A stretch of 35,929 bases of DNA from Acidobacteriota bacterium (GCA_019241535.1 JAFAWX010000366.1:1-35929); one strand, 5' to 3'; shown: positions 11,114 through 19,797, numbered from the stretch's first letter. The notes: generated by a model from the sequence alone, not told the origin. Numbers and translations are program-made.

Positions 11114-12274
11114 CTACACCAGGCCTTTGCGCAGCTCATCCAGCCGATAGCGTGTTCCCCGCCATTCGACGCCGCCCCGCCAGAGGGTGAGAAACATGGA
11201 GCGGGCGAGGGTGTAGATAAACAACACGGTAGCGACCGGGTGCAGAAGAAAATATAGGGGATGAATTTCCAGTTGCCGCCAGATGCCTGCGTATAAAGAG
11301 AAGATGCAGGCCAGAGCGGCAGCGTAGGGCAAGCGGGCCCATCCGGGGGCAAATATCGCCCCGATAAAGGGCGCGAGGTTGAGGATCGCCACGGCGGCAC
11401 AGGCCAATAGCGTGCGCCAGGTTTGAAACGAGAGCACGGCAAACAGGTTCTTGGTCAGGTTGTGGACAACGCCGCGGGCGCCCCGTGCCCAGCGAATCTC
11501 GATCAGGTCGTCGCCGAGAGCCACCCGCTGGCGGAAACCGGCATTCTTGACGATCTTGCCGAGCTTCATATCATCGACCACTTCAAAGCGCAGTGCATAG
11601 TGAGTTCCAATAGCCTGATAGGTGCTGCGGCGTAGGAGGTTGAAGGCGCCCACTCCCATGTGGTCTCGTGCGGCCGGATCGGCAACCTTCCAGGGACGGT
11701 GCCCGAAGACGAACAGCAGGTGAAAGAACGACACCATCATCTTTTCTCCCGGTCGACTCGTGACCACGCGGGGCAGAATGACCAGGTGGTCGGCCGATTC
11801 CGCCTCGGCGTACGCGAGCGCGCGGCGCAGACAATCAGGCCGAAACATTACGTCGGCATCGGTGAAGAGCAGCCAGTCGGTATCTGCCTGGCTGGCGGCC
11901 ACCCACATGGCATGCGTCTTCCCCAACCAGCCAGGGGGAAGTTCCCGGAGATGGATGACTTTGAGCCGGTCCGGGCGCGAAGCTGCGAATTCGTCCATCA
12001 GCCTGCCGGTGTCGTCGCTCGAGCGGTCATCGACGGCGATTACGCGATAGTCACGATAGTCGAGCGTCAACAGGCGTTCGAGCGCAGCTTGAATGGAACT
12101 CTGCTCGTTGCGCGCCGGGACTATGATTGCCACGCCATTGCCATCGGCCGGCCTGCGGTCCCACTCCGGCTGGGAGAGATCCGCCAGTGTCGGCATCCCA
12201 TGGGCGGCATCGCGGACGCGCGAGAGCCATATCAGGGCGAGCGTCGTCCCCAGGATAAGGTTGAGATAATTCAT
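11114..12274 (-). CDS. Membrane glycosyltransferase, GT2 family (HpnB/CrtQ-like)
   Basis: A 386-residue GT-A enzyme. It has an N-terminal membrane anchor (LNLILGTTLALIWL), the nucleotide-sugar fold GVAIIVPARNEQSSIQAALE, the DDRSSDD segment, and the LPPGWLGKTHAM motif that recurs in hopanoid- and carotenoid-associated GT2 enzymes. The metal-binding DADV lies near residue 140. The C-terminus has about three hydrophobic segments, so the active site faces the cytosol at the membrane. Its ATG overlaps the stop of the MFS gene (ATGA), so the two are co-translated. The acceptor is unknown; a lipid is likely. Confidence 0.85.
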   Translation of the reverse strand: MNYLNLILGTTLALIWLSRVRDAAHGMPTLADLSQPEWDRRPADGNGVAIIVPARNEQSSIQAALERLLTLDYRDYRVIAVDDRSSDDTGRLMDEFAASRPDRLKVIHLRELPPGWLGKTHAMWVAASQADTDWLLFTDADVMFRPDCLRRALAYAEAESADHLVILPRVVTSRPGEKMMVSFFHLLFVFGHRPWKVADPAARDHMGVGAFNLLRRSTYQAIGTHYALRFEVVDDMKLGKIVKNAGFRQRVALGDDLIEIRWARGARGVVHNLTKNLFAVLSFQTWRTLLACAAVAILNLAPFIGAIFAPGWARLPYAAALACIFSLYAGIWRQLEIHPLYFLLHPVATVLFIYTLARSMFLTLWRGGVEWRGTRYRLDELRKGLV

Positions 12275-13545
12275 CCGCCGACAGTGCGAGCGGAGTCGAA
12301 TGCAATTTTCACCGGAGGAGCGAAGCGCATTCCATAGAAGAGAATCGCGGAGGAAACAATCATGGCCACGACCGGCAGAACAAAGGCGAGCTGAAGAGAG
12401 CGGCGATCGGCCACCCAGCCCATCATGGTCGGTGAGGGCACGTCTCCCAGGATGTGAATGACGAATATGTTGACCGCCAGGGCGGTCGATCGGATGTGGG
12501 CGCCCACCGAGTTGATGACCGCAGCGTTCAGGGGAGATGTGTTCAGTAGGAGAAAAAAGGCTGCGGCCGCGATCGCGGGCAGCATGGCCCGGCCCGGCAG
12601 GAATAAAGCAACGATCATGACCGGCACCCCCAGGCCCATACTTACCGCCGAAACCATGTAATAGGCGCTTTTCATGCGCGGCAGAAGATAATCACCCAAC
12701 CAGCCGCCGGCCAGTGAGGCCAGAACTCCGTCGATAACCACGATGATCCCGAAATCAAAATTCGCCTTGGCCAGGGGATAATGGCGCTCGCTATAGAGAA
12801 ATTGCGGCATCCACACCTGAATTCCCCCAAGCGAAAACGTCATTGCAGCCATTCCCAGCGTGGCGGTCAAAAATGCCGGGTTGCGCGCCAGACCGGAGAT
12901 GGTCGCGCGCTCAGGAGTCTCGGCCAGCGAATCGAACCGGCCACGCTCCGGCTCCGCGAAGGCGAGAACGGCAAGGGCAAGCAGAAATCCGGGTACGGCC
13001 GCGATGTAAAAGGGGAAACGCCAGCCATGCGTCGGTGCCAGGTAGCCGCCGAGCAGGTATCCTGCCGCCGAGCCTACCGGGATTGCCAGATAGAAGACGG
13101 CGAGGATGCGGCCGCGCCTATTTTCTGGAAAGAGGTCGGCCACAAACGTTGGAGCTATGGTAACAAACGTTGCCTCCCCGATTCCGACCAGAGTATGGCG
13201 GACGAGCAATTGCGTATAGGTGTGAGTAATTGCCGTGAGCAATGTTAGCCCGCTCCAGAAGATCGCGCCCAGAGCGATGATCCATTTGCGCGAGTAGCGG
13301 TCGGCCAGGGGCCCGACAAAAGGTGCCGCTGCCATGTAGCAGAGCAGGAACACACTGGTCAGGTATCCGACCTGTGCTTTGTTGATGTGCAGTTCGTCTT
13401 CGATCAGCGGCTGAACGGCAAATAGTACGTTGCGGTCGGCATAGTTCAGAAGATTCAGCGCCGTCAACACCAGGAGCGCGGTCGTGGGCCGCAGTTTGTT
13501 CGAAGTCACGTGGGGTTGCAATATAACACGGGCAGTTTCAGGCAA
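12271..13545 (-). CDS. MFS transporter, spinster-like
   Basis: A 12-helix major facilitator protein of 424 residues. Helix 1 carries NLLNYADRNVLFAVQP, a hallmark of the Spns branch, and the loop 2-3 motif GPLADRYSRKWII is present. The ORF opens with TTG at 13545; a GTG at 13509 (MTSNKLRPTT) is an equally possible start. Spinster-type carriers export lipids or sugar phosphates, and the 4-bp overlap with a lipid-type glycosyltransferase suggests that it moves the product or substrate of that enzyme (inference). Confidence 0.85.
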   Translation of the reverse strand: MPETARVILQPHVTSNKLRPTTALLVLTALNLLNYADRNVLFAVQPLIEDELHINKAQVGYLTSVFLLCYMAAAPFVGPLADRYSRKWIIALGAIFWSGLTLLTAITHTYTQLLVRHTLVGIGEATFVTIAPTFVADLFPENRRGRILAVFYLAIPVGSAAGYLLGGYLAPTHGWRFPFYIAAVPGFLLALAVLAFAEPERGRFDSLAETPERATISGLARNPAFLTATLGMAAMTFSLGGIQVWMPQFLYSERHYPLAKANFDFGIIVVIDGVLASLAGGWLGDYLLPRMKSAYYMVSAVSMGLGVPVMIVALFLPGRAMLPAIAAAAFFLLLNTSPLNAAVINSVGAHIRSTALAVNIFVIHILGDVPSPTMMGWVADRRSLQLAFVLPVVAMIVSSAILFYGMRFAPPVKIAFDSARTVGG

Positions 13546-13610
13546 TAATGCCGAACTGGATGCTGCGCCTGCGACGGCCGGAATCGGGGCACGCTAGCTC
13601 TGAGGTGTCT

Positions 13611-14021
13611 TCAGGTGCCTTCGCCCGGCGCCGGTCGGGGCCACTGTGCCGTGACCACGGTGCGAATTCCTCCTCGTGGGCGGAACTCGCCTTTGACCTG
13701 GGCCCAAAGCGGGTGCGCCGAGCGCACGACATCCTCGAGAATTCGGTTGACGGCGTTTTCCTGAAAAATGCCCAGATTGCGATAGCAGTGCAGGTACTCT
13801 TTAAGCGATTTGAGCTCAAGGCACAGCTTGTCCGGCATGTACCGGATGGTTATCACCCCGAAGTCCGGCTGCCCGGTTTTCGGACAGACGGAGGTAAACT
13901 CGGGGTCGTCAATGGTGATCTCATATCCGGGGTACTGGTTTGCCCAGGTTTCGATCGCGGGAAATTGCGTCTCCAGTCCGGCGACGGCGTGTTCGCTCGT
14001 GTAACCCGGCTGTTCGGCCAT
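13611..14021 (-). CDS. queF: NADPH-dependent preQ0 reductase QueF (short, YkvM type)
   Basis: A 136-residue type I QueF from the ATG at 14021; an ATG at 14030 is also possible. The active-site Cys is in FTSVCPKTGQPDFG, and the family motif LELKSLKEYLHCYRN is present, followed by QENAVNRIL. It reduces 7-cyano-7-deazaguanine to preQ1 in queuosine biosynthesis. It stands alone here; the PTPS/QueD-like genes lie 17 kb away. The gap to the divergent HlyD gene (about 150 bp) presumably contains both promoters. Confidence 0.95.
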   Translation of the reverse strand: MAEQPGYTSEHAVAGLETQFPAIETWANQYPGYEITIDDPEFTSVCPKTGQPDFGVITIRYMPDKLCLELKSLKEYLHCYRNLGIFQENAVNRILEDVVRSAHPLWAQVKGEFRPRGGIRTVVTAQWPRPAPGEGT

Positions 14022-14173
14022 GCCTGGCATTGTAACCAGCTTTGATCTTGCAGTGCGCCGGCTCGAGAAATCGCGGCGAAGGCAAGTTCCCGGAAGCAAG
14101 AGCCGGAGCCACGGCGGATTTTCCGGTTCCTAGCCCAAGGCACTGCATCTAAAAGGTTAAGCCCCGCTTCCTG

Positions 14174-15469
14174 ATGTCCTCGTTTGCAGCGGATGTAAAA
14201 TCTGTGGGGCTGAGACGCGTGGCTCACAACAGCGGAAAATCCGGTCTTTTCGCGCGACGGCGTTGGATCGTCTGGGCAGCAGGCTCGCTAGTGGCGGTAG
14301 TTCTTTTCGCATCATTCGCCTCGCGCGACGATTCAGTGCCGGTTCTGGCTGCTGCCGTTTCGCGCAGCACTATTCAGAGCGTCATCGCGACGAACGGAAA
14401 GATAGAGCCCGTTAACAACTTTGAAGCTCATGCGCCAGTCGGCACTACCGTGAAACGAGTGCTGGTGAAAGAAGGCGACCGGGTGCGCCGGGGACAGCTG
14501 CTGGTCGAGCTCGACGCCGCGCATGCTCGCAGCCAGGCGGCCCAGGCCCTGTCCCAGGTGCGCGCCTCCGAGGCTGACATGCATGCTCTTGAGCGTGGCG
14601 GCACTCAGGAAGAAGTTTTAAGCCTCCAGGCCGAACTCTCAAAGGCGCGTGATGCTTACGACGCCGCCGAGCGCCATCTCGAGGCTTTAAAGCGCCTCGA
14701 GCACTCCGGCGCCGCCTCGCCGGGTGAAGTCCGGGCGGCGCAAGACCAGCTGAATGCCGCCGCCGCCGACCGCAAGCTGCTCGAGTCGAAGGAGAAGGAG
14801 CGCTATTCGCGACCCGAGATTGCACGTATCGAGGCACAACACTCCGAGGCGGAAAGCGTCTACAGCGCCGCAAGCGACGTGCTGCGCCAGCTCTTCGTTC
14901 GCGCCCCCTTTGATGGGACCGTGTATACGGTGCCAGTGAAGCAAGGCGCCTATGTCAGTGCTGGGGACCTGCTGGTCGAAGAGGCCGATCTACGGAAGGT
15001 TCTGGTGCGCGCATTTGTCGATGAGCCGGATGTGGCGAGGCTTTCGCGCGGGGAAAAAACCGAGGTGACCTGGGACGCCATGCCGGGGCGCATCTGGCAG
15101 GGAGCGGTTACGGCCATTCCCGCCGAGGTGAAGCTGCACGGCACGCGCAACGTCGGTGAAACCACCTGCATCGTTGATAATGAGGATCTCAAGCTTTTGC
15201 CCAACATCAACGTCGGCGTGAGCATCGTCACCGCCGAACATGCCCATGCACTGACAATTCCGCGCGAGGCGGTGCGACAGGACGAATCTCTCCCTTACGT
15301 ATACGCCATCGTGAATAACGAGCTGCATCGGCAAAATGTGCAGACTTCCATTTCCAATCTGACCAAGGTCGAAGTCACAGGCGGAATTCCCGAAGGGGCG
15401 CTCGTCGCCCTGGGTTCGGTTAACTCCAAGCCTCTGCACGACCGGCTAAGCGTGAGAGTAGTCCATTGA
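14174..15469 (+). CDS. HlyD/MFP-family periplasmic adaptor protein
   Basis: The 431-residue protein has one N-terminal membrane helix (IVWAAGSLVAVVLFASF), a split lipoyl domain (VKRVLVKEGDRVRRGQLLVELD and later RAPFDGTVYTVPVKQGAYVSAGD), a long alpha-hairpin coiled coil rich in Ala/Glu at about 120-220, and a beta-barrel. Such adaptors join an inner-membrane ABC or RND pump to TolC. A TolC gene lies 2.8 kb downstream on the same strand, but no pump is encoded in between. It overlaps the next gene by 4 bp. Confidence 0.9.
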   Translation: MSSFAADVKSVGLRRVAHNSGKSGLFARRRWIVWAAGSLVAVVLFASFASRDDSVPVLAAAVSRSTIQSVIATNGKIEPVNNFEAHAPVGTTVKRVLVKEGDRVRRGQLLVELDAAHARSQAAQALSQVRASEADMHALERGGTQEEVLSLQAELSKARDAYDAAERHLEALKRLEHSGAASPGEVRAAQDQLNAAAADRKLLESKEKERYSRPEIARIEAQHSEAESVYSAASDVLRQLFVRAPFDGTVYTVPVKQGAYVSAGDLLVEEADLRKVLVRAFVDEPDVARLSRGEKTEVTWDAMPGRIWQGAVTAIPAEVKLHGTRNVGETTCIVDNEDLKLLPNINVGVSIVTAEHAHALTIPREAVRQDESLPYVYAIVNNELHRQNVQTSISNLTKVEVTGGIPEGALVALGSVNSKPLHDRLSVRVVH

Positions 15470-16428
15470 AAATCACGTGTTTTGCTTCGGTGCTCGCCCT
15501 TTCCCTGCTAACCGTGGTCCTTGCCGGAGCCGACGAGAACGCGCCCGCCCTGCTCGCGTCGGGGCGGGTTGACGACGCCATTGCCCAGCTGCACGGGCAG
15601 ATCAATGCATTCCCCAATGACGCTCTCGCGCACAATCTTCTTTGCCGGGCCTATTTCAGCCTGGGCAATTGGGACCAGGGGATTTCCGACTGCGAAAGAG
15701 CCGTTTCGCTCGCTCCTGCCAACAGCCAGTATCATCTCTGGCTGGGGCGAATTTACGGAGAGAAGGCCGACACCGCGGGCGTGGTCACGGCTGCTGGCCT
15801 TGCCCGGCGCGTGCGGAAGGAATTTGAGGCCGCGGTTCAACTGAATCCTAACAACATCGACGCCCGCACCGACCTGGCGGAGTTTTATGTGGAAGCTCCC
15901 GGCATCATGGGCGGAGGCCACGACAAAGCTCAAAAGCAGGCAGACTCACTGTTCCGGCTCGATCCGGCAAAAGCCTACTGGGTAAAGGCGCGGATCGCCG
16001 AGAAGCGACGGGAGTTCCCCACCGCGGAGAAGCAGTATCAGGGTGCCGTTGAAGCCAGCCACGGTGCGGCCAGCGCCTGGCTGAATCTCGGCCTCTTCTA
16101 TAGACACCGGCAGCGCTGGGGCGAAATGGAGCAGGCGCTCGCCCACCTGCGCACGGCTCGTCTGGATCGTCCCGAGGCGCTGGTCGATGCGGCCGAGATA
16201 CTGATCGCCTCCGAACGCGATTTGGTAGAAGCCAACCGGCTGTTACGCGCCTACTTGAGCTCCAATTTCCAGGTCGAACAAGCGCCCGCCTTTAAGGTTC
16301 ACTACCTTCTTGGCAAACTGATCGAGAAACTGGGAGACAAACAGAATGCCGCCGCCGAATACAGGTCGGCTCTCGTCCTCGCCCGGGAATTTCAGCCTGC
16401 GCAAGAGGCGCTGCGTCGTTTGCGGTGA
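15466..16428 (+). CDS. Exported TPR-repeat protein
   Basis: A 320-residue protein starting with TTG inside the stop of the HlyD gene (TTGA overlap). It has a signal peptide (MKITCFASVLALSLLTVVLAGADE) and then several TPR-like helix pairs, for example ALAHNLLCRAYFSLGNWDQG and YHLWLGRIYGEKAD. It should be periplasmic and act as a protein-interaction scaffold. Tight coupling to the adaptor suggests a role in assembly or regulation of the same efflux or export system. No catalytic motif is visible. Confidence 0.85.
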   Translation: MKITCFASVLALSLLTVVLAGADENAPALLASGRVDDAIAQLHGQINAFPNDALAHNLLCRAYFSLGNWDQGISDCERAVSLAPANSQYHLWLGRIYGEKADTAGVVTAAGLARRVRKEFEAAVQLNPNNIDARTDLAEFYVEAPGIMGGGHDKAQKQADSLFRLDPAKAYWVKARIAEKRREFPTAEKQYQGAVEASHGAASAWLNLGLFYRHRQRWGEMEQALAHLRTARLDRPEALVDAAEILIASERDLVEANRLLRAYLSSNFQVEQAPAFKVHYLLGKLIEKLGDKQNAAAEYRSALVLAREFQPAQEALRRLR

Positions 16429-16503
16429 CGGATGATCACTTCCAGGAAGTAAATTCTCCGGTTCCCCGGGCTTCGTGCATATATCGGCGTCTTGAGACAC
16501 CGG

Positions 16504-16911
16504 CTACACCCAGACCGCGACAATAGCTCCCATGATAAGCAAGGAGATCAACTGGAAGCCGCTATTGATCCAGAACAGCCTGGCCGGGCGCTTCTCATAG
16601 AGGCTCACCATCAGCATCACGGTGGCGATGAATCCCAGCCAATTAAAAAACCCGACGGCTGCGCCCTGACCGGCATTCACCGCACCCGCATAGTGAACTG
16701 CGTGTACCAGCACAAACGCCATTACGAAATTCGAGATCAGATCGGCGGGCGCGAGCACCGGCATCCTGCGTTTCATCTCCTCGGGATTGCAACCGGTCAG
16801 CGACATCCAAGTCCTGCCGAACAGCAGTGGTGAATACCAGATCCATCCGAACAGGAATCGCGCTATGGCGGCGACCACCAGGGCCAAGTAGTTGATGTGA
16901 AAGTGCTGCAT
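16504..16911 (-). CDS. DUF1761 family membrane protein
   Basis: A 135-residue protein with four hydrophobic helices. The N-terminal INYLALVVAAIARFLFGWIW with WYSPLLFGRTW is the signature of the DUF1761 family. The family has no established biochemical function that I know of. It lies on the opposite strand to the efflux genes and 191 bp downstream of the MerB-like gene, with which it may share a direction but not necessarily a transcript. Confidence 0.85.
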   Translation of the reverse strand: MQHFHINYLALVVAAIARFLFGWIWYSPLLFGRTWMSLTGCNPEEMKRRMPVLAPADLISNFVMAFVLVHAVHYAGAVNAGQGAAVGFFNWLGFIATVMLMVSLYEKRPARLFWINSGFQLISLLIMGAIVAVWV

Positions 16912-17056
16912 TCATCCTCCAACGTGCTCTGGATCTGATCGCCGCAGTGTAGCCGAAATATGGGCCAGGTATGTCAGCCAAATGTCACCAGATGAACGCG
17001 ACTTCCCTGGCGCGAATGTTTGGAGGCTTGAGTCTGGCGGCGCGCCTTTCGTCGAC

Positions 17057-17088
17057 TGCCCGCAAGGCGAGAAAGAGCGGGCATTTTT
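17057..17088 (+). terminator. Rho-independent-terminator-like hairpin
   Basis: TGCCCGC and GCGGGCA form a 7-bp stem around a 13-nt loop, followed by TTTTT on the plus strand. The only nearby coding genes are on the minus strand, where the A-run precedes the hairpin. It lies 15 bp past the stop of the MerB-like gene. It may stop antisense transcription from the plus strand or act as a bidirectional structure. Confidence 0.45.
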
Positions 17089-17102
17089 GTACGACGAGGC
17101 GC

Positions 17103-17798
17103 CTAGCGCTGTAAGCGGCCGTCGAGAGTAGCGGCAAACAGACCCGACTGCGCATAGCGCTCCGCAAAAGCAGCCTGGGCAAACGTGAGATAGGTTCCGT
17201 CCGGCTGTTGATGATTGCGCCGGTAATCACGAGCATGTTCTTCTGACCAGAAGAAGACAGTGTGATTTCAATAGTCGTGAACGATGTTTGCGCCCCGAAA
17301 CTTGTTCCAATCCATGTTCGGTTCGAAGAGCAGGGGCGTCGGCGTATCTGACAACAGTTGAAAACGCAGCTGCTCGTCGATCTCGACTGTCAGTCGCCGG
17401 GAACAATGATGGCACACCGAATCCACCCGGACGTGCAGCTTTTCTCCTCTCAGGCATCCTTCGACGAAGGATGTGGCGAAGGCGTCCTCCGCTCAAGCTC
17501 CAAAAATCTTCTCTCCGGTTGAAAACATCAGCTGGTGGGGGGTGGGTGAAGTTGTGACCGGGTAGGCCCAGGTCACGTTCCCTTCGGAGTCACGTACCAG
17601 GAAAAACAGATGTTCTTCCAATTCCTCGAGAATGGCAGAGACGTTGGCCGCCGGGAGCCGGATAACCTGCGCAATCTGAATTGGCGAAAGCGACCTCTCC
17701 TGTCGCGGAAGCTCGCGAACCACGAAGTCGCGTACGGCGTGATGCTCTCGCGACATGAAGGCGAGACGCGATTTCATTCGGGTGGGGAGATCCTTCAC
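17103..17798 (-). CDS. MerB-like protein (alkylmercury lyase family), putative selenoprotein with two in-frame UGA codons
   Basis: The ORF track stops this gene at a TGA (17493-17495), but the same frame continues through it and through a second TGA (17268-17270) to a TAG at 17103. This gives 231 residues, close to MerB (about 212). The N-terminal part is a winged helix (LSPIQIAQVIRLPAANVSAI) like that of MerB. UGA at codon 102 sits in FGA-U-AEDAF and aligns with MerB Cys96; the conserved Asp99 follows at the correct spacing. UGA at codon 177 in VHDY-U-NHTVFFWS aligns with Cys159. MerB Cys117 is kept in DSVCHHC, which forms an added CxxC. Each UGA is followed by a SECIS-like hairpin. The GTG at 17798 is the longest start; the ATG at 17777 or 17756 could be used. 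A twice-mutated pseudogene is the alternative. I favour selenocysteine because both UGAs coincide with catalytic cysteines. The family cleaves carbon-mercury bonds, but the substrate of this branch is unproven. Confidence 0.82.
17238..17255 (-). promoter_or_regulatory. SECIS-like hairpin after second UGA
   Basis: In the mRNA, UUCUUCU pairs with AGAAGAA around the tetraloop GGUC, and the helix extends outward past one C-C mismatch. The loop begins 20 nt after the UGA at codon 177. GGUC is the same apical motif as in the E. coli fdhF SECIS, as I recall it. The hairpin encodes the FFWSEEH segment, so it overlaps conserved protein sequence. Confidence 0.7.
17455..17473 (-). promoter_or_regulatory. 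SECIS-like hairpin after first UGA
   Basis: In the mRNA, CAUCCUUC pairs perfectly with GAAGGAUG around the loop GUC. The stem begins 20 nt after the UGA at codon 102, and the loop begins 28 nt after it. Bacterial SECIS elements lie within the coding region just after the UGA and carry a G/GU in a small apical loop, which this hairpin satisfies. Confidence 0.65.
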
Positions 17799-18291
17799 GC
17801 TTTTTAGAAAGCATCGTCGGGCGCGGACTGAATATCTCGGCCTACCCCCAATAAGATATGGCTGCCCATTGTCCCTTCTTTCCTTGCTGCCGGAAGTCTC
17901 CGGTTTTGCGGTGCCAACATCTCTGCGTACAGCTCACGACTTCACCGGTATCGCGACGCAATCATATCGGAAAACCCTAACTAAATTTTTGGATCGAGCC
18001 GGTCTGGATTTAGCGAAGCCCGAGCTGCCCCCGTCCCACTGGGGAGGGCCGGCGCCGACAGAGCAAAAACATCCTTACCATATACCCTTCCAGACCGGGG
18101 CGATTTGCAGGGTGGTCGCTAGCTTAATCTGCTCGAGGCCGGAAGATTGCGCGCTTTCTGCGAAACTCGGCATCTTGGCACCTGCCTGATCGAACATCCC
18201 GAGGCTCGCATATCTCCTAGCCAGATTTCCCCATACGGGGCAAATAGTTATGCTTGACATATCCCCCGCCTCTGGCGGAGAAGGTGCAGAC
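17799..18291. other. Intergenic region without a supported gene
   Basis: About 490 bp between the minus-strand MerB-like gene and the plus-strand TolC gene. Small ORFs occur on both strands but show no family resemblance or good start. I see a CCCCATACGGGG hairpin at about 18230-18241 and a TTGACA hexamer at 18254-18259 with no convincing -10. I looked for a selC-like tRNA and found none. The region must hold the divergent promoters of both flanking genes. Confidence 0.5.
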
Positions 18292-19602
18292 ATGAAAAAT
18301 ACTCCACGGTTGGTCCTCAGGGCTGTTGTTTCTCTCCTGCTGCCTTGTATTGTCGCGGTCATGGCCGGGGCTCAGCCACTGACGCTGAAGCGGGCGGTCG
18401 AGCTTGCCCTGGGTCACAGTCCGGCTGCCATCGAGGCCAATGCGGACGCCGAACGGACGGCCGCGGCTTTGCGCGAGGCCCGCAATCAATACCTTCCCCA
18501 GCTGCTGATCGGCTCCGGCCTGGGAGATTCCTGGGGCTATCCGCTAAGCCTTGAAGGCGCGGCTCCCTCGCTCATCAATATTTCGGCGCAGTCGGCGCTC
18601 ATCAACCCCGCCCTCCGCGATTTTGTGCGGGCCGCGCGGATCGAGAACCATGCCAGCGAGCAGGCGGTGAAGGAGCGGCGTAAGCAGATCATTGAGGACA
18701 CGGTCATCACCTATCTCGAGCTGGTCAAATGGGAACAGCAGATAGGACATTTGAGTGAGCAGCAGAAGGATGCCGCGCGGATGGAACAGGTCGTCGGACG
18801 CCGTATTCAGGAGGGTGTGGATAGTCCGGTGGTCGGCAAGCAGGCTCAACTCGCCAGCGCTCGCGCCAGGTTGCATCTTGCCCAGGCGCGGGGAGCAATG
18901 GATGTTCTTGAAGCCCATCTCTCCCAAGTGACCGGTCTGCAGGTCGACAACATTCAAGTCGACGCGGATTCAGTGCCTCCCCTGCCCGAGCTCCCGTCTT
19001 CAACGGAAACCGCAGCCACGGCGGCAGATGCGAGCCCGTCGGTTTTATTTGCCCAGGAACACGCGGTGGCGCAGGGCTATCGTGCGCGTGCGGAACACCG
19101 GGCGCTCTGGCCCTCGGTCGATTTCGCCACTCAGTACGCGGTGCTGGCAAAATTCAATAACTGGGTGCAATTTTTCCCCCGCGCTTTTGAGCGTAATAAC
19201 GCGACCGTGGGGGTCGTCATCCGTTTTCCATTCTTCAACGCCTCCCAGCATGCCCATGCCGAAGCTGCCGACGCCGAAGCCCTCCGTGCCCGCAAGCAAG
19301 TGGAGGCCACCCGGAACCAGGTCTCTCAGGAGAGCCTGAGACTGAGAAGGTCAGTCGAGCAGCTCGCCGCCGCCCGGGAAGTTTCTCAGCTCGAATACGA
19401 GATTTCGAAATCCAATGTCGAAGCCGTCGAGATCCGCATGAACTCCGGAAGCGCCAGCGTACACGATGCTGCGAACGCGCGGGCGGAGCTGGCCGAGAAA
19501 TACAATACACTCGAGGACACCAACTTCGAGCTCTCAAAGGCGCGCATTGGCCTGTTGCAGGCCACAGGCGAGCTGGAACGCTGGGCGGAAAAAACACCTT
19601 AG
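18292..19602 (+). CDS. TolC-family outer-membrane efflux protein
   Basis: 436 residues from the ATG at 18292, preceded by a GAAGG ribosome site; the 14-residue longer ORF lacks one. A signal peptide (LVLRAVVSLLLPCIVAVMAGAQ) is followed by the family's start LTLKRAVELALGHSPAAIEA. Two repeats of long Ala/Glu-rich helices and strands follow, including YLELVKWEQQIGHLSEQQKD and later NSGSASVHDAANARAELAEK. It forms a trimeric channel for drugs or metabolites. Its likely partner is the HlyD adaptor at 14.2 kb. Confidence 0.9.
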   Translation: MKNTPRLVLRAVVSLLLPCIVAVMAGAQPLTLKRAVELALGHSPAAIEANADAERTAAALREARNQYLPQLLIGSGLGDSWGYPLSLEGAAPSLINISAQSALINPALRDFVRAARIENHASEQAVKERRKQIIEDTVITYLELVKWEQQIGHLSEQQKDAARMEQVVGRRIQEGVDSPVVGKQAQLASARARLHLAQARGAMDVLEAHLSQVTGLQVDNIQVDADSVPPLPELPSSTETAATAADASPSVLFAQEHAVAQGYRARAEHRALWPSVDFATQYAVLAKFNNWVQFFPRAFERNNATVGVVIRFPFFNASQHAHAEAADAEALRARKQVEATRNQVSQESLRLRRSVEQLAAAREVSQLEYEISKSNVEAVEIRMNSGSASVHDAANARAELAEKYNTLEDTNFELSKARIGLLQATGELERWAEKTP

Positions 19603-19611
19603 CCGTGCCCT

Positions 19612-19630
19612 GCCTGCGGGTAGGCCTTTT
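19612..19630 (+). terminator. Weak terminator-like hairpin after tolC homologue
   Basis: GCCT and AGGC form a short stem around GCGGGT, followed by CTTTT, 9 bp after the TolC stop. The stem is only 4 bp, so the call is weak. The rest of the 195-bp gap before hpnJ holds no gene. Confidence 0.3.
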
Positions 19631-19797
19631 CGCCCCTTCGCTGCATCAAAATGCCGTTCGGGACAAAAGCGGTTGTCGGGACCCGGATCGCGATTTAGCC
19701 TCGACTCAGGGAAGTCGGGGCCGCGAAGGCGGTGATCCCGCTGATGCTCCCGTCTGTTTCGCCGGTGGCCCAATGTTAAGATAAAGAACTTACACCT

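Noticed and set aside
16985-17236. 83-aa minus-strand ORF
   Set aside because: Out of frame with the C-terminus of the MerB-like protein, which explains this DNA better (HTVFFWSEEHARDY...).
17227-17496. ORF-track minus-strand 89-aa ORF inside the MerB-like locus
   Set aside because: It is in a different frame from the MerB-homologous reading and has low-complexity Arg-rich content; the homology lies in the UGA-interrupted frame.
17755-18189. 144-aa plus-strand ORF
   Set aside because: Overlaps the MerB-like start antisense, has no recognisable domain and no ribosome site.
17799-18291. A selC (tRNA-Sec) gene next to the putative selenoprotein
   Set aside because: I looked for a long-variable-arm tRNA fold with a UCA anticodon in the gap and could not assemble one.
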